Below, in pieces: positions 6,401 through 6,548 of a DNA stretch of 6,548 bases. The DNA comes from Thermoflexibacter sp. (GTDB lineage Bacteria; Bacteroidota; Bacteroidia; Cytophagales; Thermoflexibacteraceae). Position 1 is the stretch's first letter, and every line of letters starts with the position of its first letter. The position numbers and the translations under genes were made by a program. Location: contig JALOMS010000275.1 in assembly GCA_025455345.1 (NCBI GenBank), forward strand, positions 1 through 6,548, in the 5' to 3' direction. The notes under the pieces are model-generated. The model made no database searches, was not told the origin of the DNA, and worked only from the letters and a program-made list of their open reading frames with translations.

Positions 6401-6548
6401 CCCTTCTATAAACCTTTTTAGCATTTCTTCATCAATTATTTCTACTTTCTTCATTGGCATCTATATCAGATAGTTTTGTCCATTCCTGTCCCATTCTAAT
6501 CTCTATTTGCTTAATTGCCAAAGTATCATTTAAAGTCATTTTACTAAC
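6380..6548 (-). pseudogene. Two short overlapping minus-strand frames, possibly a frameshifted gene end
   Basis: On the minus strand, one frame is open from the window edge (with an ATG at 6537-6539) to a TGA at 6432-6434. It gives 35 residues from that ATG, including KQIEIRMGQEWTKLSDID. A second frame, offset by one base, runs from an ATG at 6458-6460 to a TAA at 6380-6382. It gives 26 residues including KKVEIIDEEMLKRFIEGFEYYIK broken here as KKVEIIDEEM and LKRFIEGFEYYIK. Its upstream side is closed by a TAG directly before the ATG. Both frames have protein-like composition and the overlap is 29 bases, so one shifted base between 6435 and 6460 would join them into a single acidic, helical protein end. 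The alternatives are two tiny overlapping genes, or chance. I recognise no family. Confidence 0.35.

Overview
This is an AT-rich window that looks like chromosome from a member of the Bacteroidota. Three things point there. The two best promoter-like sites resemble the Bacteroidota pattern (TTTG, a spacer of about 19-23 bases, then TAnnTTTG). Clear Shine-Dalgarno sequences are mostly absent. The HisA-family and NuoL proteins read like those of this phylum. This is inference from style and remembered family sequences; no marker gene fixes the genus.

Layout. The left edge (1-296, minus strand) is the N-terminal part of a ChrA-type chromate transporter that continues off the window. A divergent, very AT-rich intergenic stretch (297-580) follows. 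Next, on the plus strand, come an unrecognised 340-residue cytoplasmic protein with two CxxC-type zinc-binding modules and C-terminal TPR-like helices (581-1603), a complete NuoL proton-pumping subunit of respiratory complex I (1686-3779), and a HisA-family TIM barrel (3934-4656). The HisA relative has lost a catalytic aspartate and altered its phosphate-binding loops. A strong 13-bp hairpin (4658-4689) separates these from minus-strand genes transcribed toward it: a small membrane-anchored protein resembling DUF4177 (4710-5084) and mannonate dehydratase UxuA (5169-6335). The right edge (6380-6548) holds two short overlapping minus-strand frames that may be a frameshifted gene end.

How the genes relate. 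They do not form one obvious pathway. ChrA exports an oxyanion, NuoL serves respiration, and UxuA makes 2-keto-3-deoxygluconate from mannonate in uronate breakdown. The nuoL gene stands without its usual nuo neighbours, and the HisA-like gene stands without any other histidine gene and has its own apparent promoter and terminator. The whole reads as ordinary chromosome with mostly monocistronic units. I found no transposase, CRISPR array, tRNA, rRNA or defence-system signature. The items most worth a second look are the HisA-like protein and the zinc-ribbon/TPR protein. I do not see convincing evidence for a new multi-gene system here.
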